This document shows, piece by piece, positions 8,604 to 16,484 of a DNA stretch of 64,000 nucleotides. The stretch spans positions 186,001-250,000 of the forward strand of contig NZ_JACHJG010000011.1 of assembly GCF_014203545.1 (NCBI RefSeq). Direction: 5' to 3'. The DNA comes from Streptomyces netropsis (GTDB lineage: Bacteria; Actinomycetota; Actinomycetes; Streptomycetales; Streptomycetaceae). The notes under the pieces were generated by a model. The model saw only the letters and a program-made list of their open reading frames with translations, ran no database searches and was not told where the DNA came from. Made by a program: the position numbers and the translations under genes. The number at the start of each line of letters is the position of its first letter. Position 1 is the first letter of the stretch.

Positions 8604-10799
8604 CTACGAGGACTGGAGGTCGCTCAGCGGCTTGCCGTCGTGGGAGATCCAGTCCGCGAAGTCCGTCGCCCCCGAGCCGCTGCCGCGGGTGCTGCTGAGC
8701 AGGCCGTCCGAGCCCAGGACGACGGCGACCGTCCGCCCCTGGGCGTCCTGGGTGATCCCGGCGGTGCCCCGGTGCGGGACGCCGGCCTCCTGCCAGGGGC
8801 CGGGGCGGCCCGAGCCCGTGGAGACCCGGACGAGGCCCTTGTCGTCGCGGGCGGCCAGCACGGCCGTGTTCCCGGCCTGCGCCAGGGCCACCCGGCCGTA
8901 CCCGCCGATCGGCGCGCACTCGGCCGACTGCCGCCAATTGCCGTTCTCCGCCGGCCGGTCGGCGATCACCACGCGCGCCGTGCCCGGCCGGCGCGTGGCC
9001 ATCCGCATGCCACCGCCGGGCAGCGGGACCAGGGTCAGCGGGCCGGTGGTGGCGGGGAGCCGCGTCGGCTCGGACAGGTTCAGCGGGCCGTCGGCGTCCT
9101 CGGACACCCAGTGGTGGACGGTCTTGATGTCGGCGGCGACGACGTGGAGGCGGCCCTTCTCGTCGAGCGCGGCGTCGAGGCCGTCCTCCAGCTTCAGCAT
9201 CCGGCTCGGATCCGCCGGCAGGGGCGCCCAGTCCGACCAGCCCGCCGCGGCGCTGGTGCGGAAGGCCACACCGCCCGCCCAGTCCTTGACGAAGACGTGG
9301 ACCTTGCCGTCCTTGGCCACGACCGCGACCGGGTAGCCCATCTCCATCGACCGCTGCGGGTCGTCCGCCTCCGGCGAGCCGAGGGACTCCCAGGGCCCGA
9401 ACGCCGGGGTGCCGCCACCGGTGACCTTGCCGGTCTGGAGCGAGGTGACGAGCTCGCGGTGGTGGTCCTTGCCGGGGGTGGGCAGCACGGTGCGGATGGA
9501 GAACAGCCGCAGGGTGCCGTCGGGAAGCCGCACGGCCTGCACCTGGCCCTCCAGCATCGAGCCGCGGACCGGGGCGGGGCCGACCGGGGTGGGCGTGGAC
9601 CAGATGCCGCTGCCGGGCGTCCGCTCGGTCCAGCACTGCACGGCGCCGTCCAGCACCGCGAACGCCGCGAGCCGGCCGTCGGGGAGCGGCTGTACCCAGC
9701 GCTGGGTACCCGTCGCCCGGTGCCGGAGGTGGTTGGACCAGGGGGAGTTCTTGGAACGGGCGCCGACCTTGCGGTCGCCGCAGCCCGCCCGGTCACCGCA
9801 GTCCTTGCCGTCCACCCAGCCGTAGATGTCGAGCAGCTCGATCTTGTGCGCGATGGTGGCCGCGTCGAGGTTGGCGGGCAGCTTCAGATTGCCGACCTCG
9901 TAGCCGACGTAGCTCTCCACGGCGGTGGGGCGGGCGTGCTTGCGGCCCCAGTACTCGGCGAGCGCCGCCTGTGCGAAGTGGGCGGAGGAGGTGTGGTCCT
10001 GGTGGTCGTAGTACGTCCCTATGCCCTGGAGCGCCGGCGGGGTGTTGGGGTAGTGCGGGTCCTGCGGCATGTGGGTGGGGTTCGGGTCGAGGGTCCGCAC
10101 GACGGTCGGCTGGTAGCGCTCCATGACGGCGGCGAGCGAGTCGATCAGCTGCTGACGGCCGTAGCGGAAGGTGCGCCGGACCGGGCTCCCGGTGGGCTTG
10201 AGGGTCGTCAGCTTCGGGGTCGCTCCGAGCCACAGTCCGCGCAGACTGTCCTTGCGCGGCCCTCGCATGGTGCGGGCCTCTATGAGCTCCATGAAGATCA
10301 GCTGAACCTGGGGGGCCGCCCGCAGCGTCTGCAGCTCGACCTCGAAGCCGGGCAGGAGCGTCAGCGTCTCCACGTCCCAGGGGCTGAGCCAGTTGCCGGT
10401 GGCCATCCGGGCGGTCGCCTCGCGGAAGCCGTTGAAACGGGCCCGGACGAAGTCGCCGCGGCGCTCGGGCAGCTTCATGTAATTGGGGCTGTGCGTCAGG
10501 GCGTTGCGCCCGTCGGACTCCCCACCGGTCAGACAGACCGTCACGGCCGGGGCGCCGCTGCGTATGGCCTGCTCCAGCTCCGGGTTCATGAAGTAGAGGG
10601 AGTCGTCGGGGTGCGCGATGACGTGCACGAACGACTCGGTCGCCCGGGCCTTGGCCTGTCGCGCCGGGAACTTCCCCTGCTTGGGGACCTGCTTCGCCTC
10701 GGGTGCCAGCCACTGCCAGGCACCCACCGCGCCCGTACCGACGACGAGTGAACCGCCGGCGATCTGGAGCATGCGTCGACGCGGTATGTGCCCCGGCAC
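8604..10799 (-). CDS. Secreted PIG-L/LmbE-family deacetylase with C-terminal propeller-like region
   Basis: A 731-residue exported protein. The N-terminus has a twin-arginine-like signal (PRRRMLQIAGG, residues 6-16). The PIG-L domain follows: AHPDD (H63, D65, D66; metal and catalytic residues in LmbE/MshB-type N-acetylglucosaminyl deacetylases), with the downstream metal-site region DHQDHTSSAHF at about residues 264-274. From about residue 370 to the end are repeated blocks of the form D-G-x-L-x-x-F with Trp, as in tachylectin/PLL-type beta-propellers, probably for binding glycans. The GTG start has GGAG 6 nt upstream. The substrate is unknown; an extracellular N-acetylated glycan is likely. 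Confidence 0.88.
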   Translation of the reverse strand: MPGHIPRRRMLQIAGGSLVVGTGAVGAWQWLAPEAKQVPKQGKFPARQAKARATESFVHVIAHPDDSLYFMNPELEQAIRSGAPAVTVCLTGGESDGRNALTHSPNYMKLPERRGDFVRARFNGFREATARMATGNWLSPWDVETLTLLPGFEVELQTLRAAPQVQLIFMELIEARTMRGPRKDSLRGLWLGATPKLTTLKPTGSPVRRTFRYGRQQLIDSLAAVMERYQPTVVRTLDPNPTHMPQDPHYPNTPPALQGIGTYYDHQDHTSSAHFAQAALAEYWGRKHARPTAVESYVGYEVGNLKLPANLDAATIAHKIELLDIYGWVDGKDCGDRAGCGDRKVGARSKNSPWSNHLRHRATGTQRWVQPLPDGRLAAFAVLDGAVQCWTERTPGSGIWSTPTPVGPAPVRGSMLEGQVQAVRLPDGTLRLFSIRTVLPTPGKDHHRELVTSLQTGKVTGGGTPAFGPWESLGSPEADDPQRSMEMGYPVAVVAKDGKVHVFVKDWAGGVAFRTSAAAGWSDWAPLPADPSRMLKLEDGLDAALDEKGRLHVVAADIKTVHHWVSEDADGPLNLSEPTRLPATTGPLTLVPLPGGGMRMATRRPGTARVVIADRPAENGNWRQSAECAPIGGYGRVALAQAGNTAVLAARDDKGLVRVSTGSGRPGPWQEAGVPHRGTAGITQDAQGRTVAVVLGSDGLLSSTRGSGSGATDFADWISHDGKPLSDLQSS

Positions 10800-10857
10800 A
10801 GGGGTCTCCTATCTCCTGCGCCAAGTGCGCGCGGTAGTACAACGAAAGGGATGAAGG

Positions 10858-10885
10858 GAACTAATCACCCATTGATCATTAGTTC
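10858..10885. promoter_or_regulatory. Inverted repeat, candidate operator upstream of the PIG-L gene
   Basis: Perfect 8-bp arms GAACTAAT and ATTAGTTC are separated by 12 bp, 58 bp upstream of the PIG-L GTG start. AT-rich perfect arms in such a GC-rich genome are unlikely by chance. The regulator is unknown. Confidence 0.5.
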
Positions 10886-10917
10886 GATCCTACGACCCCC
10901 AACGCGCTGTTTCCCCG

Positions 10918-10933
10918 CTGTTATGTAACAGCC
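10918..10933. promoter_or_regulatory. 16-bp palindrome GCTGTTA-TG-TAACAGC
   Basis: Perfect 7-bp arms GCTGTTA / TAACAGC flank TG, about 120 bp upstream of the PIG-L start. It is a candidate protein-binding site, and could instead be a small hairpin. Confidence 0.4.
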
Positions 10934-11190
10934 GTGCGACGGCCGGACATAGATTCCGAGGCGATTGCGCAACACAGGGCGGGGGGTACGCGGGCGATCA
11001 CTGTGGGTCGCTTCGGGGCCGCACGCCGAGAGGTGGAGGCCCACCGGAGGCTCTGCTCGCGGATCGGCCGCACCGGCTCTGAGCTGGGTGATCCGGGGGA
11101 GGGGTGGGGCGGCCGGACGCGACCGGGACCACTCACGCGAACACGCAGAGTGACGCTTCGCTCGGGGCGGCAAAGACCCGGCGACCGCGC

Positions 11191-11874
11191 TCAGGACTCG
11201 GCGTCGAGCCGCCCCGCGTCATGGGCGAGCAGCGCGATCTGCACCCGGTTGTTGAGGTCGAGCTTGGTCAGGATCCGTGAGACATGGGCCTTGACGGTCG
11301 CCACGCTCATGAAGAGGGCGGCGGCGATCTCCGCGTTCGACCGGCCGTGTCCCACCGCGATCGCCACCTGCCGCTCGCGGTCGTTCAGCCGTGCCAGCCG
11401 CTCCCGCGCCAGGGCGCCGCGATCCGGCTGCCCCCGGTCCGTCACCCGCTCGATGAGCTGCCGGGTCACCGTGGGGGAGAGCACCGGGGCACCGGACGCC
11501 ACCCGGCGCACCGCCTCGACGATCTCGGCGGGCGGCGTGTCCTTGAGCACGAAGCCCGCGGCCCCCGCTCGCAACGCCCGCAGCACCTGCTCGTCGGCGT
11601 GGAACGTGGTCAGGACGATGACCTCCGGCGGATCCTCCCGGCGGCGCAGCGCCTCCGTGGCCGCCAAGCCGTCCACCGACGGCATCCGGATGTCCATCAA
11701 CACCACGTCGGGGGAGTGCCGGTCGACCAGCGCGGCGACCTCCGAGCCGTCGGCCGCCTCGCCGACGATCTCGAGATCGGGCAGGCCGCCGAGCATGAAC
11801 GACAGCCCGGCCCGCACGAGCGGGTCGTCGTCGACGAGGAGGACACGGATCGGCGGTCTCTGCGGGGCGTTCAT
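11191..11874 (-). CDS. NarL/FixJ-family response regulator
   Basis: Receiver domain with the acidic pocket VLLVDDDPLVRAGL, the phosphoacceptor Asp in VVLMDIRMPSVDGL, the Thr switch in VLTTF and Lys in VLKD, followed by a C-terminal LuxR HTH (LNDRERQVAIAVGHGRSNAE and SVATVKAHVSRILTKL). The ATG at 11874 overlaps the kinase stop as ATGA, so I prefer it; a GTG at 11883 would add three residues. It is the partner of the histidine kinase encoded just upstream. Targets are unknown, and no effector gene is obviously adjacent. Confidence 0.93.
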   Translation of the reverse strand: MNAPQRPPIRVLLVDDDPLVRAGLSFMLGGLPDLEIVGEAADGSEVAALVDRHSPDVVLMDIRMPSVDGLAATEALRRREDPPEVIVLTTFHADEQVLRALRAGAAGFVLKDTPPAEIVEAVRRVASGAPVLSPTVTRQLIERVTDRGQPDRGALARERLARLNDRERQVAIAVGHGRSNAEIAAALFMSVATVKAHVSRILTKLDLNNRVQIALLAHDAGRLDAES

Positions 11875-13118
11875 GTCCGCCACGGTAGCCAGCCGTGCAG
11901 CCGGAAGCCGCCGTCGGGGGTGGGCCCGTGGGCGAGTCGGCCACCGGCGAGGGTCGCGCGCTCGGACAGCCCGATCAGGCCCTGGCCGGAACCGGGCACG
12001 ACCCCGCTCTCCTCCTCGCCCGCCGGATTGACCACCTCGATCGTCAGCCCCTGCCGCGGGTCACCGGCGGTCCGTACGGTCACCTCGGCACCGGGGGCGT
12101 GCTTCCGGGCGTTGGTCAGCGCCTCCTGGACGATCCGGTAGGCCGTACGGCCCGTGGCGGGCGGCACGGTCCGCGGATCGACGACCCGGCCGTCGAACGT
12201 CACCAGCATGCCGGCCTGCCGTGACTCCTCCACCAGATCGTCCAACTCCGCGAGGGTGGGCTGCGGTCGGCTCGCCTCGTCGCCGTCGCCACCACCGGGG
12301 GCGCGCAGCACACCGATCACCTCCCGCAGATCCTGGAGCGCCTGATGCGCGCTGTCGCGTATCACCCCGGCGGCCCTGGCCACTTCGGCCGGCGGCGCGT
12401 CCGGGCGGAACTCCAACGCCCCGGCGTGGACGCACAGCAGCGACAGCCGGTGCGCCAGCACGTCGTGCATCTCCCGGGCGATGTCCTCCCGGGCCAGGCG
12501 CTGCGCCCGCTCGGCACGGAGCCCGGCCTCGGCCTCGGCGCGCCGGGCACGCTCGCGCAGCGACAGCACCAACTGGCGGCGGGACCGCAGGAACATGCCC
12601 CAGCCGATCACCGTCAGCGCCAACACCACCCCGGCCACGGCCGACACGATGAAGGTCAGATCGGGGTCGGGCCGGACGGCGGCCGAGACCGGGGCCGTGA
12701 CCAGGGCCAGCCCACCCACCGCGGCGACCACCCTGAACGGCCGGTGCACCGCGACCGTGAACACCGCCACCAGCATCGCGCCCGCCGCGCACGGCGCCAC
12801 GACGGACAGCACCACGAGAACGACCGCAAGACCCACCGGCCACCGGCGGCGCAGCCACAGCGCCGTGCAGGCCGCGGCCCCGATGAGCTGATCGGCGAGG
12901 AGGAGGGGGCCGGAGACGTGCGGATCGTGCCGCAGGGATTCCACGACCAGCAGCCCGACCACGCCGGCGACGGCGAGGCAGCAGATGTCGACGACCCAGT
13001 CGCGCACGGTGCGCCGCGATCCGTCACCGGAGGCGCGGGGGTCGGCGACGGCGGACGGGAGCAGCCACGGATACGCCGAATCCGCACCCGCCATGTCCCC
13101 CGCTTCGCTGTCGCCCAT
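11871..13118 (-). CDS. Sensor histidine kinase, HisKA_3 type
   Basis: About 415 residues. Several hydrophobic N-terminal segments (residues about 35-190) predict a membrane-embedded sensor with little extracellular loop. A HisKA_3 dimerisation motif follows (DIAREMHDVLAHRLS, phosphoacceptor His), then an HATPase (RIVQEALTNARKHAPG, the N box, and GQGLIGLSERATLAGG, the G box). ATG 13118 is chosen because a -10-like TAGATT lies 7 nt upstream on the minus strand, consistent with leaderless transcription; there is no good ribosome binding site. An internal ATG at codon 9, preceded by GCGGGGG, is the alternative. It forms an operon with the response regulator (ATGA overlap). Confidence 0.9.
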   Translation of the reverse strand: MGDSEAGDMAGADSAYPWLLPSAVADPRASGDGSRRTVRDWVVDICCLAVAGVVGLLVVESLRHDPHVSGPLLLADQLIGAAACTALWLRRRWPVGLAVVLVVLSVVAPCAAGAMLVAVFTVAVHRPFRVVAAVGGLALVTAPVSAAVRPDPDLTFIVSAVAGVVLALTVIGWGMFLRSRRQLVLSLRERARRAEAEAGLRAERAQRLAREDIAREMHDVLAHRLSLLCVHAGALEFRPDAPPAEVARAAGVIRDSAHQALQDLREVIGVLRAPGGGDGDEASRPQPTLAELDDLVEESRQAGMLVTFDGRVVDPRTVPPATGRTAYRIVQEALTNARKHAPGAEVTVRTAGDPRQGLTIEVVNPAGEEESGVVPGSGQGLIGLSERATLAGGRLAHGPTPDGGFRLHGWLPWRT

Positions 13119-13285
13119 GTCGGTCAATCTACCGACCGGTGCCGGGTGGCGGGAGCGTCGGACGGTGAGCGGCGACCAAAGTCGCATGGGGTCGATACTT
13201 TCGGACCGATGGCATCGCCCGCGGGCCAACTCGGCGCGAGGAGGCGCAGACCATCGGGCGATGACGGGGGCGGGGGCGAGGGGCG

Positions 13286-13513
13286 ATGATCGGACACATG
13301 AAGAAGATCCTCGAAGTGCTCGGTTTCATCCTCCTCGTCCAGGGCGCCATGGCGGTCCTGCACGAGGTCACCGACTGGTTCGGCAACTGGGGCGTGGTGC
13401 GTCACATCGGCTTCCTCGACGGCTACGAGCTGTACGCCGGCATCGTGCTCGCGGTGTTGGGCATAGCCATATTGGTCGCCTCGGACCGGGGGAAGCGGCA
13501 GACAGGCGGCTGA
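13286..13513 (+). CDS. Small membrane protein of unknown function
   Basis: A 75-residue protein with two predicted transmembrane helices (about residues 8-24 and 47-66) joined by a Trp-containing loop (VTDWFGNWGVVRHIGFLDG), and a short basic C-tail. I do not recognise a family with certainty; it resembles small DUF-type integral membrane proteins common in Streptomyces. GAGGGG lies just before ATG 13286; an in-frame ATG at 13298 is an equal candidate. It is divergent from the kinase gene. Confidence 0.7.
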   Translation: MIGHMKKILEVLGFILLVQGAMAVLHEVTDWFGNWGVVRHIGFLDGYELYAGIVLAVLGIAILVASDRGKRQTGG

Positions 13514-13619
13514 CGCCCGGGAGTTGACCTCGCGGCGCGCCGGGTCTTCAATGTCGTCAGCGTCGCGTGTCGCCGAGCAAGAGTGCCGGGGCATGGAGGC
13601 GTGGGGACATTGGATTTCC

Positions 13620-14012
13620 ATGGCGGTTCAGCTCAACCACACCATCGTTGCGGCCCATGACAAGTGGGCATCGGCACAGTTCCTGACCGAGATCCTCGGT
13701 CTCACGCCACCCCGGTCGGCCGGGGTGTTCGTAGCGGTCCAGCTCGACAACGACGTCACGCTCGACTTCGCGGAGCCGGGCGCCGACCACATCCGCTGCC
13801 AGCACCTCGCGTTCCTGGTGAGCGAGGACGACTTCGACGCGGCCTTCGCCCGTATCCGCGAGCGCGAGCTCATGTACTGGGCGGACCCGCGTCAGCGGTT
13901 CCCCGGTGAGATCAACACCCATGACGGCGGCCGGGGCGTGTACTTCCTCGATCCCAACGGCCATGCGCTGGAGCTGATCACACGCCCCTACGGCAGCGGC
14001 GAGAGCGCCTGA
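13620..14012 (+). CDS. VOC-family (glyoxalase/bleomycin-resistance-like) protein
   Basis: A 130-residue single-module VOC protein: it begins VQLNHTIVAAHDK, has CQHLAFLV mid-way (a typical metal-ligand strand) and ends with the canonical GVYFLDPNGHALELIT. Such proteins bind metals and act as lyases, dioxygenases or drug-binding resistance proteins; the substrate cannot be read from sequence. The start at ATG 13620 fits the domain edge; the frame is open upstream but without domain character. Confidence 0.85.
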   Translation: MAVQLNHTIVAAHDKWASAQFLTEILGLTPPRSAGVFVAVQLDNDVTLDFAEPGADHIRCQHLAFLVSEDDFDAAFARIRERELMYWADPRQRFPGEINTHDGGRGVYFLDPNGHALELITRPYGSGESA

Positions 14013-14065
14013 GCCCCTCGGCGCGCCGAGTCCGGCCGTCGCGGGCGACGGCCGGCCGACCGGGC

Positions 14066-14995
14066 TCAGCCCACGGTCAGTACCGCCTTGCCCGACAGCC
14101 GGCCGTGCGCCATGTCTTCCAGCACCGCCGCTGTCTCACCCCAGTGGCCGCGGTGGCTGATCTCCACCCGCAGTCGGCCTTCCGAGGCGAGGTCCAACAG
14201 ATCCGCCACCTCGCGTGCGTCCGTTTCTTCTGCGTCCGTGGGATGGGTGAAGTGACGCAGGGTCAGTGACGGGCCGCCGTCGAAGAGGCCGAAGAAGAAG
14301 TCATTGGTGAGCGGCTCGCCTCCGGCCTGGCCGAACCACAGGATCCGTCCGCCGGTGCGCAGCGTGCGGGCGGCCGTCGAGCCGAGTGTGCCGCCGACGG
14401 ATTCCAGCACGACGTCGAAGCCACCGGTCGGCAGGCTGTTCCCGTCGTGAACCACCGTGGTGCCCAATGCGGCCAAGTGCCGCCACGGCTCCCGCTCCGC
14501 CGCGACCGCGGTGACCTCGGCGCCGCCGGCCACGGCGAGTTGGGCGAGGAGCCCGCCGACCCCGCCGTCGGCCCCGGTGACCAGCAGCCGACGGCCGGTC
14601 AGCGGCCCCGCCTCGGCCAGTAGCCGGCGGGCCGCGAGTCCCGCCAGTGGCAGGGCCGCGGCGCTCGCGGAGTCGACGCCGGCCGGGACGGGCGCCAGCC
14701 GCGTGGTCGGTACGGCGACGAGTTGCGCCGCGGCCCCGCCGGACGGCAGATGGAGGACGACGCGCACCCCGGCGGTGGGTCCGCTGCCGTCGGCCGCCGG
14801 TCGTTCGACGTGACCCACGGCGTCGATGCCCGGCCGGTAGCGCGTGCCGGGAGCGCTCAAGCAGAGGAAGTCGGGCCGACTGAGGGAGAAGTTGCGCACG
14901 CGGACGAGAGCCTCGTGGGCCGCGGGGCGTGGTGCGTCGACATCGCTGATCTCGGCGAGACGGCCGGGTCGCCCGGTGGGCGTGAGTGCGCGCAT
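14066..14995 (-). CDS. MDR-family NAD(P)-dependent oxidoreductase (quinone-reductase-like)
   Basis: A 309-residue zinc-independent medium-chain dehydrogenase/reductase. It has a GroES-like N-terminal half (DAPRPAAHEALVRVRNFSLSR) and a Rossmann half with the nucleotide motif VTGADGGVGGLLAQLA and the later ESVGG and GRILWFGQ strands. No structural Cys cluster for zinc is visible. Upstream in the divergent gap lie two matching operator-like sites (15037-15060 and 15077-15100), so expression is probably controlled by a repressor, perhaps encoded elsewhere. It is likely a detoxification reductase for enones or quinones. Confidence 0.88.
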   Translation of the reverse strand: MRALTPTGRPGRLAEISDVDAPRPAAHEALVRVRNFSLSRPDFLCLSAPGTRYRPGIDAVGHVERPAADGSGPTAGVRVVLHLPSGGAAAQLVAVPTTRLAPVPAGVDSASAAALPLAGLAARRLLAEAGPLTGRRLLVTGADGGVGGLLAQLAVAGGAEVTAVAAEREPWRHLAALGTTVVHDGNSLPTGGFDVVLESVGGTLGSTAARTLRTGGRILWFGQAGGEPLTNDFFFGLFDGGPSLTLRHFTHPTDAEETDAREVADLLDLASEGRLRVEISHRGHWGETAAVLEDMAHGRLSGKAVLTVG

Positions 14996-15036
14996 GACGG
15001 CTCCTGTGCGGTTCGCTCGGGTCGCTCTTCCACTGA

Positions 15037-15060
15037 AACGGCAGTACGGCTACCGGATTT
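15037..15060. promoter_or_regulatory. Operator-like site 1 upstream of the MDR gene
   Basis: AAACGG-n8-CTACCG followed by GATT. It shares both half-site cores with site 2, whose first base lies exactly 40 bp away. Dyad symmetry is weaker here (about 6 of 10 arm positions). It sits 42 bp upstream of the MDR start. Confidence 0.55.
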
Positions 15061-15076
15061 CGACCGTAGCAGCGAA

Positions 15077-15100
15077 AACGGTGGTGCAACTACCGTTTTG
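15077..15100. promoter_or_regulatory. Operator-like site 2 upstream of the MDR gene
   Basis: Arms AAACGGTGGT and ACTACCGTTT around GCA form a dyad with 9 of 10 arm positions matching. The size and symmetry are typical of TetR-family operators. Repetition of AAACGG-n8-CTACCG at exactly four helical turns from site 1 argues for cooperative binding. Confidence 0.65.
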
Positions 15101-15247
15101 CGGGAGGGGGTGGCGGGACCCGTCCGGTTCGTCCGTCCTGAACGCCGATATCGCGCCAGCTCAAACTGAGCTCTGTCCTTCCTCGCGGCCATGGATAAGT
15201 TGGGACGCGGCGCGACAACTCGGCAACCATTCGATCGAGGAGTTTGC

Positions 15248-16282
15248 ATGCCCGTCTCCACCGCACCCGGTACGAAGTGGGGCAACTGGACGAACCTGGA
15301 GGGCGGCATCTTCGCCGAGCCCTCCGCCGCCCTCAACTCCGACAATCGTGTCCAGGCGTTCGTCCAGGGCGGCGCCAACGCGCTCTGGACCATCTGGGAA
15401 ACCCGCGACCGCGGTTGGAGCCCCTGGAAGAAGATCGAGGGCTCACGCATCGAGGGCGTACCCCATGCCCTCCGTGGCAGGGACGGAAAGATCCGCGTCT
15501 TCTACCGCACCCCGGACAATCACCTCGAGGTCGTCACCCAGACCGCCGTCAACGCCCACTTCGGTGCGCCCCAGCGGATCGTGACCAACATCGGCGGCGA
15601 CCCGGCGGCGGCGCTCAACGGCGACGGACGCATCCAGGTCTTCTTCCGGGGCACCGACGGCGCCCTGTGGTACACCCGCAACCAAGGCCTGGCCTACGAG
15701 GCCTACACCGCGCCCACGTCCCTCGGCGGCGGCATCTACGCGACCCCGTCCCCGGTCCTCGACGGCTCCGGCCGGATCGTCGTCGCCGTCAAGGGCGGCA
15801 ACGACACGCTCTACACCATCCAGCAGAAGGCGTCGAACGCCGCCGACGCGTGGGACGCCTTCCAGCAGCAGACCACCGGAGTCACCACCCGGCCCTCCGC
15901 GGTCCTCGACGCCGCCTCCCGCGTCCAGATCTTCTACCGCGGCTCGGACGGCTCCGCCTGGCGCGTCGGGCAGAGCGACGACTACGACGCCTGGCAGGCC
16001 TCCGCGTCGCTCAAGGGGCAGATCATCGAGCGCCCCACCGCCTGCCTCGGCCAGGACGGCCGGGTCAACGTCCTGGTCAAGGGGACCGATAAAAAGCTGT
16101 GGGTCACGGTCCAGGCGGCCGAGAACGCCGCCGTCTACGAAGCCTTCCAGACCCTGGAGGGCGTCATCGGCGACATCCACGTCAGTCCCGTGATCATGAA
16201 CCGGGTGGGGCTGCTGTACGTGTTCACCCAGGGCTCCGGCACCGCACGCAACCTCTGGCTGCAGCGGCAGAACTGGGCGTAG
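15248..16282 (+). CDS. Beta-propeller lectin-like repeat protein
   Basis: A 344-residue protein made of about six or seven repeats of roughly 45-50 residues, each with a core like D-G-R-[IV]-x-V-F-x-R-G-x-D-x-x-L-W (for example GDGRIQVFFRGTDGALWYT and AASRVQIFYRGSDGSAWRV). This is the pattern of tachylectin/PLL-type propellers that bind sugars. No signal peptide is visible, so it is cytoplasmic or released by another route. ATG 15248 has GGAG 5 nt upstream; an earlier frame start at 15191 lacks one. It resembles the C-terminal half of the PIG-L protein at 8604-10799. The ligand is unknown. Confidence 0.82.
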   Translation: MPVSTAPGTKWGNWTNLEGGIFAEPSAALNSDNRVQAFVQGGANALWTIWETRDRGWSPWKKIEGSRIEGVPHALRGRDGKIRVFYRTPDNHLEVVTQTAVNAHFGAPQRIVTNIGGDPAAALNGDGRIQVFFRGTDGALWYTRNQGLAYEAYTAPTSLGGGIYATPSPVLDGSGRIVVAVKGGNDTLYTIQQKASNAADAWDAFQQQTTGVTTRPSAVLDAASRVQIFYRGSDGSAWRVGQSDDYDAWQASASLKGQIIERPTACLGQDGRVNVLVKGTDKKLWVTVQAAENAAVYEAFQTLEGVIGDIHVSPVIMNRVGLLYVFTQGSGTARNLWLQRQNWA

Positions 16283-16389
16283 CGACACCGGGATCGAAGG
16301 CCGCGCGCACTCCGGACACCCGCTGCCCGTGGTGCGCGCGGCGGCGTCCGCCCCGGCCGGTCGCCTCTGCCCCACCCCCTACTGAGGTA

Positions 16390-16417
16390 TCACCCCCGGT
16401 TTGGCCCCGGGGTGTGA
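16390..16417. terminator. Imperfect GC-rich hairpin after the propeller gene
   Basis: TCACCCCCGG pairs with CCGGGGTGTGA with one bulge across a short loop, about 105 bp after the stop and 68 bp before the hydrolase start. It may be a weak terminator or a leader structure. Confidence 0.35.
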
Positions 16418-16484
16418 CGCAGTGTCACCCACTCTCTTCCTACCTTTCCCTCCTCCGCAGCACCGGAAGAGGGAGAGTCAATCC

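Larger units (their letters stand above)
10800..11190. other. 391-bp gap upstream of the PIG-L gene
   Basis: I see no convincing gene here; a 102-codon minus-strand frame has poor protein character. The gap holds two palindromes close to the PIG-L start, listed separately, and the AT-richest bases of the neighbourhood (10855-10930), as expected of a promoter region. The part from about 10940 to 11190 shows no structure I can name. Confidence 0.5.

Noticed and set aside
5608..9636. 1342-codon minus-strand open frame across choP, choA and part of the PIG-L gene
   Set aside because: It spans the strong terminator at 8545-8574 and runs opposite two motif-rich genes; no domain is visible.
10865..11173. 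102-codon minus-strand frame in the gap upstream of the PIG-L gene
   Set aside because: No ribosome binding site, odd composition, and it covers the palindromes; probably non-coding.
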